A stretch of 64,000 nucleotides of DNA from Myxococcales bacterium 68-20 (GCA_001899635.1 MKVQ01000022.1:1-64000); one strand, 5' to 3'; positions 1 to 10,057 are shown, counted from the first letter of the stretch. The notes: generated by a model not told the origin, from the sequence alone. Made by a program: numbers and translations.

Positions 1-38
1 AGCGCGGGAGGGGCCGCAAACCGAAGAGCGACGACTGA
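1..38 (+). CDS. C-terminal tail of an upstream gene (partial)
   Basis: Frame 3 is open from the window edge and ends at a TGA at 36-38, giving a short basic tail RGRGRKPKSDD. A strong hairpin terminator begins two bases later, which supports this being a real gene end. Nothing can be said about function. Confidence 0.5.
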   Translation, partial: RGRGRKPKSDD

Positions 39-39
39 C

Positions 40-89
40 CGGACGCGACCTCGAGTCGGCGCTGACGCGCCGCCCCGAGGTCGCGTCCG
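40..89 (+). terminator. Rho-independent terminator of the upstream gene
   Basis: Perfect 14-bp inverted repeat CGGACGCGACCTCG (40-53) and its complement (76-89), followed by the T-rich stretch ATTCTTCCGTTTTG. It lies directly after the TGA at 36-38. Confidence 0.8.
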
Positions 90-101
90 ATTCTTCCGTT
101 T

Positions 102-457
102 TGATGTGGCCGGCTACAAAAGGTAGCGCACTCGGGGCCAAAGCCGCCGCGTAAGGAGTTCGAGCTTCGTGAACCGACACGCTGCGATCGCGAACACTGG
201 AAGCCGGTGCCCGGATGCGCGGGGTGTGAGGTCGAGCTTGCCGAGATTCGCGAGGACCTCGCCACGCTCTCGAAGCCCTCACCACTCGACGCCGAGACGA
301 TCTTCCACGCGCGCCACTGGCAGCCAGCGCTGAAACGCGCGCTGCGCGTACAGGGACACGTGCCCGTGCTCCGCCTTCTTCGTGGCTACCGCCTGCACAA
401 GGTACCCGTCGAGAGGAGTTGCGATGAATCCGAGAGCGCGCCGCCGCAGGATGGCTC
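102..457 (+). other. Gene debris, no convincing intact gene
   Basis: This stretch has broken reading frames and weak codon bias. An 84-codon open frame (207-461) matches nothing I recognise. The downstream frame at 458-577 is a recognisable fragment of a larger protein family, so this region is best read as decayed DNA between two live genes. Confidence 0.35.
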
Positions 458-577
458 GTGAGGAAAGGCTTGTCGGCTAGCCCCGCACTCGAGGCCGGCG
501 TCATCGAGATGACCCGCCCCGACAAGCCGAACAGCCAGAACCAGCACTACCGCCTGACGGCGGCCGGGAGAGACGTG
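458..577 (+). pseudogene. Fragment resembling the C-terminus of an AlbA/Fic-type ATP-binding protein
   Basis: The translated stretch LEAGVIEMTRPDKP followed by NSQNQHYRLTAAGR resembles the winged-helix C-terminus of DUF4062/AlbA-type 'ATP-binding' or Fic-associated proteins, which often end with IPDKP...KYRLTxxGR. Only about 40 residues remain and no upstream catalytic domain is present in any frame, so this is a remnant. It sits 165 bp from the 3' end of a tRNA-Gly gene, a usual integration target, which suggests but does not prove a lost mobile element. The family assignment is from memory of the motif. Confidence 0.45.
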
Positions 578-741
578 CGCCGACCGCAGGAAAGTGCTCG
601 TTGGCGGTTCACGCCGAGGCCCAGAAAAAGCCGCAGGGCCGGCCGGGGTTGCCCCACAACCGGCCCCACAACCAGGGGGTCACGCGGGGTCATCCCCCGT
701 CACGTCCGGACCCCCGGAGACCTTCTTTTCAGGCCTGTTTT

Positions 742-817
742 TGGAGCGGGACACGGGATTCGAACCCGCGACATCCAGCTTGGGAAGCTGGCACTCTACC
801 AACTGAGTTAGTCCCGC
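742..817 (-). tRNA. tRNA-Gly (anticodon CCC)
   Basis: The minus-strand transcript folds as a cloverleaf. The acceptor stem is GCGGGAC/GTCCCGC. The anticodon stem CCAGC/GCTGG encloses the loop TTCCCAA (anticodon CCC, reading GGG), and the T-arm contains GGGTTCGAATCCC. The 3' CCA is encoded at 742-744. A sigma-70-like promoter lies upstream at 831-859. Confidence 0.95.
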
Positions 818-830
818 AGAGTGAAGACGT

Positions 831-859
831 TTCGTATCGTTCGGCTCGCCGCATGTCAA
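831..859 (-). promoter_or_regulatory. Sigma-70-like promoter of tRNA-Gly
   Basis: On the minus strand a perfect TTGACA (854-859) is separated by 17 bp from TACGAA (831-836). The -10 box is 13 bp upstream of the tRNA 5' end at 817. Confidence 0.7.
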
Positions 860-884
860 TGGCATCGCAGCGGCATCATAAGAA

Positions 885-925
885 ACGGCCCGGGTTCGCC
901 ATCGTGATGGCTCTGCCCGGGCCGT
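885..925 (-). terminator. Terminator upstream of the tRNA-Gly promoter
   Basis: Inverted repeat ACGGCCCGGG (885-894) / CCCGGGCCGT (916-925) contains a second nested hairpin, GCCATC/GATGGC (898-911). On the minus strand it is followed by TTTCTT. It would stop leftward transcription, for example from the lipoprotein gene at 1521-2102, before the tRNA promoter. Confidence 0.65.
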
Positions 926-1520
926 CCCGCTTCGATCTTTCGATCGATCTTCGCGCGGCGCCGAGGGGGTCGTTCTTGGACTCCCGCGGCGTCGGCCCTC
1001 CTGCTTCCGGGGCCGCGACGCGTCGCCGAGCGGACGGTTCACGTCTCGCGGGGCAACGACGACCGTGCGCTGAGGTCAGCGCACTTCGTTACGTCTGCTC
1101 TCCCGGATGAGAGCCACTACGTTCATGCATGTTGTCGTTCCTCCTCCGGACGCGCCGGCGCCCGCGGGCCCAGCGGATAGACCGCCGCCTCTCGCGGGCG
1201 TTTCCAGTTGGGGGGCCGTGATGCTGTTCAAGGCAGGTGACCCCGGGGGCCGTACCGTGCTTGCGGAGGTGAATCCTCCGCCGGACCATCCGGGACGTCA
1301 TGCCCCAGCACGGCGTTCATCAGAGCCTAACACCGAAGATCGAACGCACCAGGGGGCGGGCCTATTTCGCTCCGCACGCAGGTCGCACCTCCACCTCGGT
1401 CCCAACCTCGACCCGAGGCCCGAACGAAATCTCCACCACGCGCGCATCGCGCATGGCGAAGCCGTGGCGACATCTCGAAGACCTCCGCCGCGGACAGCGG
1501 GCCCGCGCGAGCTCCGCCGT
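926..1520. other. About 600 bp without a confident gene
   Basis: No open frame here has both a plausible start and sustained codon bias. A short minus-strand frame (1362-1454, 30 codons, ending EVEVRPACGAK) has coding-like third positions but no ribosome binding site, so it may be the tail of a decayed gene. A palindrome at 1065-1084 is listed separately. Confidence 0.5.
1065..1084. repeat. 20-bp palindrome
   Basis: The arms GTGCGCTGA and TCAGCGCAC flank a central GG. The two-base centre makes it look more like a dimeric protein-binding site than a transcript hairpin. No adjacent gene makes its role clear. Confidence 0.4.
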
Positions 1521-2102
1521 TCAGCGCGGCTTCGACTTGAGCGCGCCCGTGAGATCGTAATGGATCTCGCAGGGGAGCGCGTCGAAGTCACCGTCGGTCG
1601 ACATGAGCTGATCCGCGCAGTCCGAGCCCGCGACCGGCGCGAAGGTGTAGACCAAGGTGCCGCTGAAGCTCGTGGTGAGCGACGGATCGCTCGTCGGCTG
1701 CGCGTCGGGGCCGACGAGGGTGAGCGCGAGCACGTCGCTTCGCGCGATCGTGCACCCGTCGCGCTTCGTTCGCGGGTCGGCGGCTCGGACCTCTTTCACG
1801 ACTTCAGCCTGGAGCTGCGTGCGTGCGGTCGAGTCGACGCGACCTTCGATCGGGGGAGCGTCGGTCTGGACCCAGTAGAGCGTCGAGCCCTCGTGGTTCA
1901 GGCGGATGTCGAACCGCCACGGGTCCGGGGTCTCGCCGCAGGACGTGTGCGTGAGCTTGGCCGTGACGTGGAACGTGCCGAGCTGTGTGCCCGGGCTGTA
2001 CGGATCCTTGCCCGAACACGCGGCGACGACGCCGAGCGCGAGCGCGGCGGTGGCGAGGTGCCGGACGGAGCGTGGGGACACGATCGAACGGATCGGGCTC
2101 AT
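1521..2102 (-). CDS. Lipoprotein of unknown function
   Basis: The 193-residue product starts at ATG 2102 with a basic n-region and a hydrophobic stretch ending in the lipobox GVVAAC, so Cys29 is the likely acylated residue. The mature part (from SGKDPYSPG) has four cysteines and looks like a small beta-rich secreted domain, with strands such as GTFHVTAKL and STLYWVQTDA. I do not recognise the family. A longer upstream open frame exists but lacks coding character, and the signal peptide fixes the start. The divergent gene at 2149 begins 46 bp away, so the promoters must lie between them. Confidence 0.8.
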   Translation of the reverse strand: MSPIRSIVSPRSVRHLATAALALGVVAACSGKDPYSPGTQLGTFHVTAKLTHTSCGETPDPWRFDIRLNHEGSTLYWVQTDAPPIEGRVDSTARTQLQAEVVKEVRAADPRTKRDGCTIARSDVLALTLVGPDAQPTSDPSLTTSFSGTLVYTFAPVAGSDCADQLMSTDGDFDALPCEIHYDLTGALKSKPR

Positions 2103-2148
2103 CGGCTTCAGCCCGTGGTATCCAATCGATCGACACGAGGCCAAGTTC

Positions 2149-2931
2149 GTGACTCCCTGGGACATCCGCGCGATGTTGCGTGCGCTCGGCGCGGCGACGC
2201 TCGGCCTCGTGGTCGTGTGGCTCGTCACGGCCGCGAGCGACGAGGGGCAGCTCACGGTAGGCGCGCGTGCCGGACGTACGCTGCCGCTCGCGCCGCTCTG
2301 CAGCGCGGTCGGGGCAGCGCTTGCGCTCGGCACGGCGCGCGTGAGGCTCGAGTCGCGGGCGTTCGAGGCGCTCGGACGTTCTCCCGCCGAGACCGGACGT
2401 GCAGCTGCCCTCGGCGCAGCGCTGCCATCGGTCGTCATCGCGCTATCCATCCTCGCGATCCCGAGCGTCGACGTCGGCGCGTTCTACCCGCGGGCTGCGC
2501 ATGGTGATGTGTTCGTGGCCAAGAACGACGGAGCGTTCGAGAGCCCCACGCTCGGCGTTCGCATCGAGGCGGACGGCGAGACGTCCGCGCTCGACCTCGA
2601 TGGTGCCGCGGCCTTACACAGTCGCGACGACGGCCTGCCGAGCGGAGCTCGCCTCGCGGCTGCGGCTGCGACCGGCTTTGCCGGGCTCGGCCTCGCGCTC
2701 CTCGCGGCGCGTGCCTCGCTTCGGCGCAGCTTGCTCGATCAAGGAGCGCGGCGGCGCTTGCGCGTGCTGGCGTTCGGTGAGGCGCTCGGCTGTGCCGTGC
2801 TCACGCTCGTGGCGTTCCAGGCAGCGGCGGCGCATGTCGTCCCGGCCGCGCTTGCCGTGATCCCGCCCCTCGCGCTACTCGCCGTGGCGCTCGCTCGCCT
2901 CCGCTGGGATCGCGGGCGCGCGCATGCGTGA
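2149..2931 (+). CDS. Integral membrane protein, faintly LptF/LptG-like
   Basis: The 260-residue product has about four transmembrane segments: near residues 10-30, at 43-56, around 95-115 and a C-terminal pair. A periplasmic loop of about 90 residues (FYPRAAHGDVFVAKNDGAF onward) sits in the middle. The cytoplasmic stretch RLESRAFEALGRSPAETGR resembles the coupling-helix region of LptF/LptG permeases ('ELxALRAAGVSPxR'), but the protein is shorter than those (about 350 residues), so this may be only analogy. GTG 2149 was chosen because it precedes the first membrane segment; ATG 2173 is an alternative. Confidence 0.65.
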   Translation: MTPWDIRAMLRALGAATLGLVVVWLVTAASDEGQLTVGARAGRTLPLAPLCSAVGAALALGTARVRLESRAFEALGRSPAETGRAAALGAALPSVVIALSILAIPSVDVGAFYPRAAHGDVFVAKNDGAFESPTLGVRIEADGETSALDLDGAAALHSRDDGLPSGARLAAAAATGFAGLGLALLAARASLRRSLLDQGARRRLRVLAFGEALGCAVLTLVAFQAAAAHVVPAALAVIPPLALLAVALARLRWDRGRAHA

Positions 2932-3000
2932 ACGACGCGGAGCGCGAAGCGCGCAAACGCGAGTCGATGTGAATCGATGATCGAGGGAGGAGTAGTACCC

Positions 3001-3924
3001 GTGACAGAAGATGCGGTCACCGCAAGCTGGGGACATGCGTCTCCGTGCACTTGGTCGATTCTCGTGCATGGTGGTGCAGGCGACATCGCGGCCGAACGGC
3101 TGCCGCTCCACATCGCCGGATGCGAGCGGGCGGCGGCGGCAGGAGCTGCCGTACTCGCGGCCGGTGGAAGCGCGCTGGACGCGGTTCAGCGCGCCGTCGA
3201 GGTGCTCGAGGACGATCCGTCCTTCAACGCGGGCACCGGCGCCTGCTTGAACGCGGACGGCGCGATCGAGCTCGACGCGTCGATCATGGACGGGACCACG
3301 CTCACGGCGGGCGGCGTCTGCGCGCTCCCTCCGTTCAAGAACCCGATCGCGATCGCACGACGCGTGATGATCCGATCACGTCACGTGCTCCTCGCGGGTG
3401 ACGGCGCAGTGCGGTTCGCCCTGGCGGAGGGCTTCGAGCGTGCCGACCCCGAGTCGATGATCACCGAGCTCGCACGAACGCGGCTCGAAGCCGTCCGCGC
3501 GAAGGACGCGGCAGAGAACAAGTCGGGCGGCACGGTCGGCGCCGTAGCTCGCGATGCCAGCGGACGCGTCGCGGCGGCGACGAGCACGGGCGGAATGGTC
3601 AACAAGCTCGCCGGGCGGGTAGGGGACTCCCCGATCGTCGGCGCGGGCACCTACGCGGACGACACGACCGCCGCGTGCTCCACGACCGGGCACGGCGAAG
3701 CCATGATGCGTGTCTGTCTCGCCAAGACGACGACCGACGCGACACGCACCACGAGCGCAGAGACCGCTGCCCGAGTCTCACTGGCCATGATGCACGAGCG
3801 TACGCAAGGCGTCGGCGGAGCGATCATCGCTGGGCGCGACGGATCGCTCGGCCTCGCGCGCACCACGCGCACAATGAGCTGGGCCGCCGTGACGAACGAC
3901 GGCACGCGCGCTTCAGGCGCGTGA
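3001..3924 (+). CDS. iaaA: Isoaspartyl peptidase / L-asparaginase, Ntn-hydrolase family
   Basis: This is an N-terminal nucleophile hydrolase of the plant-type asparaginase/isoaspartyl dipeptidase family (EcAIII-like). It cleaves beta-aspartyl peptides and asparagine after autoproteolysis. Family motifs are present in order: the N-terminal LVHGGAGD, FNAGTGACLN, LDASIMDG, and the autocleavage site KSGGTVGAVA, whose Thr becomes the new N-terminus of the beta subunit. SPIVGAGTYADD and TGHGEAMMR line the substrate pocket. GTG 3001 is chosen because GGGAGGAG lies about 8 bp upstream; an in-frame ATG at 2977 would add eight residues. It is a single-gene unit. Confidence 0.9.
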   Translation: MTEDAVTASWGHASPCTWSILVHGGAGDIAAERLPLHIAGCERAAAAGAAVLAAGGSALDAVQRAVEVLEDDPSFNAGTGACLNADGAIELDASIMDGTTLTAGGVCALPPFKNPIAIARRVMIRSRHVLLAGDGAVRFALAEGFERADPESMITELARTRLEAVRAKDAAENKSGGTVGAVARDASGRVAAATSTGGMVNKLAGRVGDSPIVGAGTYADDTTAACSTTGHGEAMMRVCLAKTTTDATRTTSAETAARVSLAMMHERTQGVGGAIIAGRDGSLGLARTTRTMSWAAVTNDGTRASGA

Positions 3925-3990
3925 CTCGGGCTTCGAACCGAAGCTAAACGAGCAAAGAAAGAAGAGTGAGAAGCTCGAAGAGCGCGAGCG

Positions 3991-4113
3991 CTATTCGGAC
4001 TTCTCTGCGCCCTTGCGGTCGATCGCGTCCTGCAGGCCACAACGCACACGCGTTGCGCGCTTGACGCGCTTCTTCTTGAGCGGCGTGGTGAGCCACTCGT
4101 GACGCTTCCTCAT
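3991..4113 (-). CDS. Small basic protein (40 aa), hypothetical
   Basis: The product MRKRHEWLTTPLKKKRVKR continues with ATRVRCGLQDAIDRKG. It is strongly basic and begins 2 bp after a GGAG. A longer version would start at ATG 4137. It is convergent with the peptidase gene. Codon third positions are mostly G/C. No family is recognised, and a short, highly charged frame like this could still be spurious. Confidence 0.4.
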   Translation of the reverse strand: MRKRHEWLTTPLKKKRVKRATRVRCGLQDAIDRKGAEKSE

Positions 4114-4312
4114 GCTCCAGATCGCGCGGTTAGCCATAGGGCCGCGCAAGATGGCGGAAAGAGGTCGCCAACGCAAGCCCGGCGGAGCAGGCAGATTACT
4201 TTTCTCGGCGCAAGAGGGATGGGCGGCGGATCCAACTTCAACGGAACCGTCCGCGAATGGATCGTTCAAGAAGACGCCCCTGGGGCTCCGTTGATCCACG
4301 GCAGAGTCTATA

Positions 4313-4341
4313 TTGACATGAAATTATTGGTCAAATACTCT
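4313..4341 (+). promoter_or_regulatory. Probable promoter of the MYXO-CTERM gene
   Basis: A perfect TTGACA (4313-4318) is followed after 17 bp by a weak -10 candidate, TACTCT (4336-4341). It lies in a locally AT-rich patch, unusual for this genome, directly upstream of the gene starting at 4363. Confidence 0.5.
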
Positions 4342-4362
4342 CGTGAGCGATTGGAGTGAGCG

Positions 4363-5799
4363 TTGCACTTACACGATCGCATGATGACGGGGCGCTTCGG
4401 ACGGTTGGCTTTCATCCTCGGCCTCGCCGTCTCGGCGAGCGCCGCGGGCTGCTTCCTCTCCGAGGAGGAGACCGACGACTCGGGTGATCAGGTCGTCGCC
4501 GGCGGTGAGCTCGCCGACGTCTTGAAGAGCACGCTCATCCTCGACACCGGCTGCACGGCGGCCAAGGTCGGTCCCCGCCACCTGCTGCTCGCCGCCCGTT
4601 GTGTCGTCGACAAGGCCGAGCTTGCGCCCGGCAAGACGTTCACGTTCAAGACCGCGAGCGAGCTCCGCACGGCCGCCGCGGTGGAAGACGATGACGTCCT
4701 CGAGGCCGCGGACGCGGGCGCAGACGACGAGGTCGACGAGGTCGATCCGGACGGTGACGACGCGGGCGCGGCGGCCGACGCCGGCGCTCCGAAGAAGAAG
4801 AACAACGGCGATCGCGAGGCCACGATCGCGGAGGTCGAGGTCCACCCGTCGTACACCGCGAAGTGCGCGGGCGCGCTCTGCTCGTTCGGTGCGATCGAGG
4901 CGAGCGACGCGAAGGACATCGCGGTGATCATCCTCGACGCGGACCTCTCGACCGTCCCATCGATCCCGGTGGATCTCGACGCCGTCGGGCAGAGCGACTC
5001 GGTCCTCGCCGTCGGGTCCGGCTGCACGAAGTTCGACGCGAAGCCGGCGGAGGTGAAGACCTTCAAGACGATCGCCGTCCCGGCGAAGGCCGTGAACCAC
5101 CTCGGCAGCCCGTACATCGAGGATCCCGCGCTCGTGACGCGCCTCGGTGCCGGCTACGTCGTCACGCCGGGCACCGGCTGGCGCTCCGGCGAGCCGCGCG
5201 TCTGCGCGGCCGACGTCGGCGCGCCGCTCTTCCGCGCCGGTCAGGCGGCCGTCGCCGGGGTGACCTCGAACTTCACCACCTTCGGAAAGGCCGACCTCGT
5301 GCCGGTCACCCTGCATCACACGCGGGTCGACAGGGCTTCGAAGGTCGGCACCTGGCTCGCGACCCTGGGCGTCGAGACGACCCACTCCTGCAGCGAGGCC
5401 ACCGGCGGCTGCGTGAAGAAGGGCTACGACGGCGGGCTGCCCAGCACCAAGGCCGCGCCAGGGACGGACGACACCGAAGGCGGCGATGCCGGTGACGTGA
5501 TCGCGCCGGAGACCGACGGCGGTGACGGGGAAGAAGACGACGCCGGACCGGGGAGCACCGATCTCCCGGAGCAGGGCGAAGAGGCGCCGCTCCCCGAGTC
5601 GACCGAGGACGAGTACTACCCGAGCGAGGGCTCCGACGAGTGGGACAACTACGACGCCGGCCCGCGCAAGAAAAAGAAGAAGAAGGCCTCGGGCTGTAGC
5701 GCCGCGCCGGGCTCGGTGCCCTCCGGCGCTGACGGGATGACCTTCGTCGTCGGCCTCGCAATCGCCGGAGCCGCGCTGCGCCGCCGCCGCTCGCTCTGA
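4363..5799 (+). CDS. Trypsin-fold pseudoprotease with MYXO-CTERM tail
   Basis: The 478-residue product is a secreted S1-like (trypsin-fold) protein. It has a signal peptide ending SAAGC (possible lipid attachment at Cys30), then a chymotrypsin-type domain, an acidic low-complexity region and a C-terminal sorting tag. The catalytic residues appear lost. The AAHC motif reads LLLAARC (74-80, His to Arg79), and GDSGGP reads ADVGAP (283-288, Ser to Val285); Asp185 in KDIAVI remains. The tail (GCS, a hydrophobic segment, then RRRR) fits the MYXO-CTERM signal processed by myxosortase for surface anchoring. TTG 4363 has GGAG 6 bp upstream; ATG 4381 is an alternative start. Confidence 0.85.
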   Translation: MHLHDRMMTGRFGRLAFILGLAVSASAAGCFLSEEETDDSGDQVVAGGELADVLKSTLILDTGCTAAKVGPRHLLLAARCVVDKAELAPGKTFTFKTASELRTAAAVEDDDVLEAADAGADDEVDEVDPDGDDAGAAADAGAPKKKNNGDREATIAEVEVHPSYTAKCAGALCSFGAIEASDAKDIAVIILDADLSTVPSIPVDLDAVGQSDSVLAVGSGCTKFDAKPAEVKTFKTIAVPAKAVNHLGSPYIEDPALVTRLGAGYVVTPGTGWRSGEPRVCAADVGAPLFRAGQAAVAGVTSNFTTFGKADLVPVTLHHTRVDRASKVGTWLATLGVETTHSCSEATGGCVKKGYDGGLPSTKAAPGTDDTEGGDAGDVIAPETDGGDGEEDDAGPGSTDLPEQGEEAPLPESTEDEYYPSEGSDEWDNYDAGPRKKKKKKASGCSAAPGSVPSGADGMTFVVGLAIAGAALRRRRSL

Positions 5800-5820
5800 G
5801 CGCGCGCGTCACCGTCCGAA

Positions 5821-5852
5821 CGCCTCCGCGCTCGCTCGTCGAGCCGGAGGCG
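5821..5852. terminator. Bidirectional terminator between convergent genes
   Basis: Arms CGCCTCCG (5821-5828) and CGGAGGCG (5845-5852) are continued inward by GCTCG/CGAGC with one bulged base. It lies between the convergent genes ending at 5799 and 5870. Confidence 0.6.
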
Positions 5853-5869
5853 TCGTCGTTCGAGGTGGC

Positions 5870-6193
5870 TCAGTCCGGGGTCGCGACCAGACGAACCTCG
5901 AGGCGAACCGGGCCCGCGCCCTCCTTCGCCTCGACGATCTTGTCCCACGGCAGGTAGCCCGGCGCCTCGACCGAGACGCGATGGGTACCGACAGGCAGCG
6001 CGACGCCGCGCGCCGCGACGATGTCGAGCCGCCCGACGAAGATGTCGTCGATCGTGACCGATGCGTTCGCGGGCGAGCCGACCATGCGCATCGAGACCGT
6101 CCGCGGCTCCGCGGCCGGCCGGCAGGCGACGACCGCGGCGCTCGTGGAGAGCACGATGGCGAGGCCCGCGAGCGTGCGGGTCACGAAGGACAC
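5870..6193 (-). CDS. PEGA-domain lipoprotein
   Basis: The 107-residue product has a signal peptide with the lipobox AVVAC (Cys24). One PEGA-like beta domain follows: PANASVTIDDIFVGRLDI, then LPVGTHRVSVEAPGYLPW. PEGA domains are common surface or periplasmic modules in myxobacteria, often found with Ser/Thr kinases. The gene starts 4 bp after the guaA stop codon, so the two are almost certainly cotranscribed; a functional link to GMP synthesis is not evident. Confidence 0.8.
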   Translation of the reverse strand: MSFVTRTLAGLAIVLSTSAAVVACRPAAEPRTVSMRMVGSPANASVTIDDIFVGRLDIVAARGVALPVGTHRVSVEAPGYLPWDKIVEAKEGAGPVRLEVRLVATPD

Positions 6194-6197
6194 GCGG

Positions 6198-7745
<1,548 letters not shown>

Positions 7746-7843
7746 GGTGAGCTCCGAGCGCGGACGACTACCACGCTGCTCGCCACGGCAAAAGCGTCAG
7801 CCGAACTTGCTCGCAACGCGGTGACGGCCGCGCTTGTCGATCG

Positions 7844-9883
7844 TCAGCCCCCGTGAGGACCGTGGCCCGTTTGCGGCGCTTGTGAGGCCGGCATGCGGAC
7901 GGCGCCCACCGGACTGAGCGCGAGCATGAGGAAGAGCATCGCGCTCGCGAGGACGGCGGAGCGGAGCGCCTCGCTGCGCGAGTAGGGATCGACCCATCCC
8001 CGGCGCGCCGCGGCGAGCGCACCGAGCGCGAGCGCGAGCGGAGCGATGGGGGCCACGACCGTCGACACTCCGCCCATCGAGTGGGGGACTCCGAGCGCCG
8101 CGGCTTCGCTCGCGGCGAACGTGACGATGATCATCACGATGCCGAAGAGGACGTTGCCTCCGGCGGCGAGGTAGAGCCAGCGGCTCTTCTCGCCGAGCAT
8201 GCTCCGCGCGCACAGCGCTGCCGCGGACACGAGCGCGACGACGGCCAGGACGCCGCTCGCGAGCGTCGAGTCACCGCGGAGCGCACGTCCGACCGGGCTG
8301 GCGACGGCCGGGACGAACGAGAGGGCGCCGAATGCGAGGATGGCCGGCAGCGCGACGATCGCGACGAGCTTGGCGGTCTCGGCGGTCGACCATGTCCGAG
8401 CGTTCCGTGTCGACGTGAAGTCCTTCGCGAGCATCGCCGGCGGCCGCGGCTTTGCCGGTGAGGCATCGCCGGCGCCGGGCCGCGCGGACTCTGCGCGCGA
8501 CACCTCTCGCGGGAGCGGGGCCTGCGGGATCGGGCTCGGAAGCGCGCCGAGCGCGCGGGGATCGAGGACGGGCGGGATCGAGGACAGCTGCACGGAACGC
8601 GGCTCGTCGGAGGTGCGCTTCGCGGCCGGCGGCCACGAGGACGGCTGCGCCGCGAGGGCGAGCGACGCCGGGCCGACGGGCTCGTCGGGCTCGAGCTCCC
8701 TCACACCCGACGGATCGAGCAAGCCACGGGGGCGCGAAGCGGGGAGCGGCCCAGGCGGATGGGGGTTGCCGCGTGTCGGCTCGCTCGACGCCGGCAGGGA
8801 GATGTCGAGATCGTCGAACGCAGGCGGCGGCTCGCTGCCTGGCGAGCTCAGCGTGAGCAGTAGGCCGGGGCGCTGGGCCGAACGAGGCGGCGGCGGCGCG
8901 GGTTGATCGAGGGAGGGGACCCTCCGAGAAGACGCCGGCGGCAGGTCGAAGGTCGGCTCGCTGCCGACCTCCATGAGCGTCACCATCCGTGACGACGTCC
9001 GTCCGCCGCGCATGCGCCGCCGCACCTCGAGCATGTCCTCGTGCAGCGCGCCTGCGTCTGCGTAGCGAGCGAGGCGATCGCGCTTCGTGCACCGAGCGAT
9101 CAGGGCCTCGAGATCGGAAGGGGCGTCCTTTGCGCGCTCCCGAAGCGGGGGAACGTCACGCGTCTTCACGAGCTGGAGGACGGCGTTGGCGGTCTCGGCC
9201 TCGAATGGCGTCTCGCCGACGAGGAGCTCGTAGAGGATCACGCCGAGCGCCCAGACGTCGGAGCGGGCGTCGACGTCCTGCTTGCTCACGATCTGCTCGG
9301 GCGCCATGTAGTGGGGCGTTCCGATCAGCATCCGGACTTCTTTCGCGGATCGCTCCGCGATGGTCGGGAAGAGGCACGCGCCGAAGTCGAGCACCTTCGG
9401 CGTGATCTTGTTCCGATCGCGCGCGAGGAAGATGTTCGCCGGCTTGAGATCGCGATGCACGACGTTCTGCGCATGCGCGGCTGCGACCGCGTCTGCGACC
9501 GGGATCATGATCTCGAGCGCCTCTTCGGCGGAGAGCCGTCCGTTGCGCGTCCTCAGATAGCGCTCGAGGTCCTCACCGGAGAGCAGCTCCTGCACGATGA
9601 AGGGCGTGCCGTCGTCGTCCCGCGCGACGTCGAGCACGTCGACGACGTTCGAATGCCGGACCGCTGCTGCTGCGCGGGCTTCGCGGAGGAATCGAAGGAC
9701 GTCCTCCTCGATGTGAACGTACTCGGGGGAGAGGAGCTTGATGGCGACCTTGCGTCCGAGCGAGACGTTCGTCGCGCGGTACACCTCGCCCATGCCTCCA
9801 ACGCCGAGACAGTCCTCGAGCAGGTACTTGCCCGCCAGGAAGTCTCCCTTGCGCTGCCCCTGACGTGCGACGGCACGGTCCAC
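7844..9883 (-). CDS. Membrane Ser/Thr protein kinase (Hanks type)
   Basis: The 679-residue product has an N-terminal cytoplasmic kinase domain of about 270 residues. It carries a glycine loop (LGVGGMGEVY), ATP lysine Lys49, HRDLKPAN (143-150), DFG (166-168), GTPHYMAPEQ and [14 protein letters not shown] long Pro/Ser-rich linker (about 290-510) follows. The C-terminus has about five hydrophobic segments, beginning LVAIVALPAILAFGALSF and ending LFLMLALSPVGAV. A multi-span C-terminal domain is less usual than the single-span architecture of the other kinases here and may sense the membrane or a ligand. All catalytic residues are intact. It is transcribed towards guaA. Confidence 0.95.
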   Translation of the reverse strand: MDRAVARQGQRKGDFLAGKYLLEDCLGVGGMGEVYRATNVSLGRKVAIKLLSPEYVHIEEDVLRFLREARAAAAVRHSNVVDVLDVARDDDGTPFIVQELLSGEDLERYLRTRNGRLSAEEALEIMIPVADAVAAAHAQNVVHRDLKPANIFLARDRNKITPKVLDFGACLFPTIAERSAKEVRMLIGTPHYMAPEQIVSKQDVDARSDVWALGVILYELLVGETPFEAETANAVLQLVKTRDVPPLRERAKDAPSDLEALIARCTKRDRLARYADAGALHEDMLEVRRRMRGGRTSSRMVTLMEVGSEPTFDLPPASSRRVPSLDQPAPPPPRSAQRPGLLLTLSSPGSEPPPAFDDLDISLPASSEPTRGNPHPPGPLPASRPRGLLDPSGVRELEPDEPVGPASLALAAQPSSWPPAAKRTSDEPRSVQLSSIPPVLDPRALGALPSPIPQAPLPREVSRAESARPGAGDASPAKPRPPAMLAKDFTSTRNARTWSTAETAKLVAIVALPAILAFGALSFVPAVASPVGRALRGDSTLASGVLAVVALVSAAALCARSMLGEKSRWLYLAAGGNVLFGIVMIIVTFAASEAAALGVPHSMGGVSTVVAPIAPLALALGALAAARRGWVDPYSRSEALRSAVLASAMLFLMLALSPVGAVRMPASQAPQTGHGPHGG

Positions 9884-10031
9884 GATAGTGGGACGATTAT
9901 AGGCCCGCTCTCAGTGCCGAGCTGATCGTAAAGCGTCGGCGAAAGACGAAATCGGCGAAATCGGTGCGGGCCGACGGGCCGGTCGGCGCACGAGCCGGTT
10001 CTCGCGCGCGGCGGCGTGCCGTCCAGGAACG

Positions 10032-10057
10032 GGACTCGAGTAAGCTGACTCGAGTCC
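10032..10057 (-). terminator. Hairpin after the 10075-10986 gene
   Basis: A perfect 10-bp stem GGACTCGAGT / ACTCGAGTCC has a 6-nt loop and lies 18 bp beyond the stop codon. The downstream T content is low, so it may act as a 3' stabiliser or a weak terminator. The rest of 9884-10074 shows nothing else. Confidence 0.6.

Noticed and set aside
4313-4341. The AT-rich patch as a mobile-element end
   Set aside because: No inverted repeats, transposase or target duplication; a promoter reading fits better.
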